Source of the DNA: an uncultured bacterium
Lineage (GTDB): Bacteria; Cyanobacteriota; Vampirovibrionia; Gastranaerophilales; Gastranaerophilaceae
DNA length: 5,374 nucleotides
Direction: 5' to 3'
Assembly: GCA_948888345.1 (NCBI GenBank)
Contig: CAQTPN010000130.1
Coordinates: forward strand, 1-5,374
The notes beneath the pieces are model-generated. The model did no database searches, was not told the origin of the DNA, and was given only the letters and a program-made list of their open reading frames with translations. Shown in pieces: positions 5,277-5,374 of the stretch. Within the stretch, counting starts at the first letter, position 1. The number at the start of each line of letters is the position of its first letter. Made by a program: the position numbers and the translations under genes.

Positions 5277-5374
5277 TTAACGTTTTTGCACATCTTGTGC
5301 ATATAAAATACGATAAACTGCATCTACTTTTTTATGCACATTATTGGCATATTCACTTATATCCTCACCAATAT
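5277..5374 (-). CDS. C-terminal 31 codons of an unidentified gene (5' end outside the window)
   Basis: On the minus strand one frame is open from the right edge to TAA at 5277-5279 and encodes 31 residues (IGEDISEYANNVHKKV then DAVYRILYAQDVQKR). The other two minus-strand frames have stops within the first few codons from the edge. The composition is helical and protein-like, with no low complexity. The stop is 5 bp from the stop of the glycosyltransferase gene, which continues the alternating-strand layout. It is too short to assign a function. Confidence 0.6.
   Translation of the reverse strand, partial: IGEDISEYANNVHKKVDAVYRILYAQDVQKR

Noticed and set aside
5287..5301. Hairpin TGCACA-TCT-TGTGCA considered as terminator of the glycosyltransferase gene
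   Set aside because: On the plus strand it is followed by ATATAAAATA with no T run, and it lies within the coding end of the convergent gene.

Overview
The window is AT-rich bacterial DNA with standard-code genes, all ending in TAA, and mostly with AGGAG-like ribosome binding sites and sigma-70-type promoters. It holds eight genes; the two at the edges are cut by the window. Only two have a clear function: the C-terminal two thirds of histidyl-tRNA synthetase at the left, and a DPM1-type polyprenol-phosphate sugar transferase at the right. The cysteine-rich HisRS insert, the small low-complexity proteins and the secreted lineage-specific proteins would fit a gut-associated, uncultured-type lineage. 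Candidatus Gastranaerophilales (Vampirovibrionia/Melainabacteria) is my first guess and Clostridia the second. This is an impression and not proof.

Layout: hisS (+, 1-874, 5' end missing); a small Gly/Ala- and Lys-rich protein with two hydrophobic segments (-, 950-1333); a secreted HEXXH putative zinc metallopeptidase (+, 1507-2250); a double zinc-ribbon protein (-, 2287-2742); a secreted protein homologous to the HEXXH protein but lacking its first histidine and catalytic glutamate (+, 2867-3877); a very acidic low-complexity protein (-, 3885-4433); the GT2 glycosyltransferase (+, 4537-5271); and the last 31 codons of an unidentified gene (-, 5277 to the right edge).

The strands alternate strictly (+ - + - + - + -), so each gene appears to be its own transcription unit. 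The first two convergent junctions each hold a symmetrical hairpin flanked by A and T runs that can terminate both genes. The last two convergent junctions are only 7 and 5 bp long and have no recognisable terminator. The three divergent gaps (173, 124 and 103 bp) carry the promoters; the best is TAGACA-N17-TATAAT before the pseudo-metallopeptidase.

The most notable content is the pair of exported paralogues, one with an intact HEXXH site and one without. They share the strand-helix context, the spacing from the second His to a downstream Glu and Trp, and a GYT motif. The second copy has gained a long Lys/Ala/Arg/Glu helix and a CxxCxC tail. No RNA gene, insertion sequence, CRISPR array or attachment site was seen, and no gap between genes exceeds about 175 bp.
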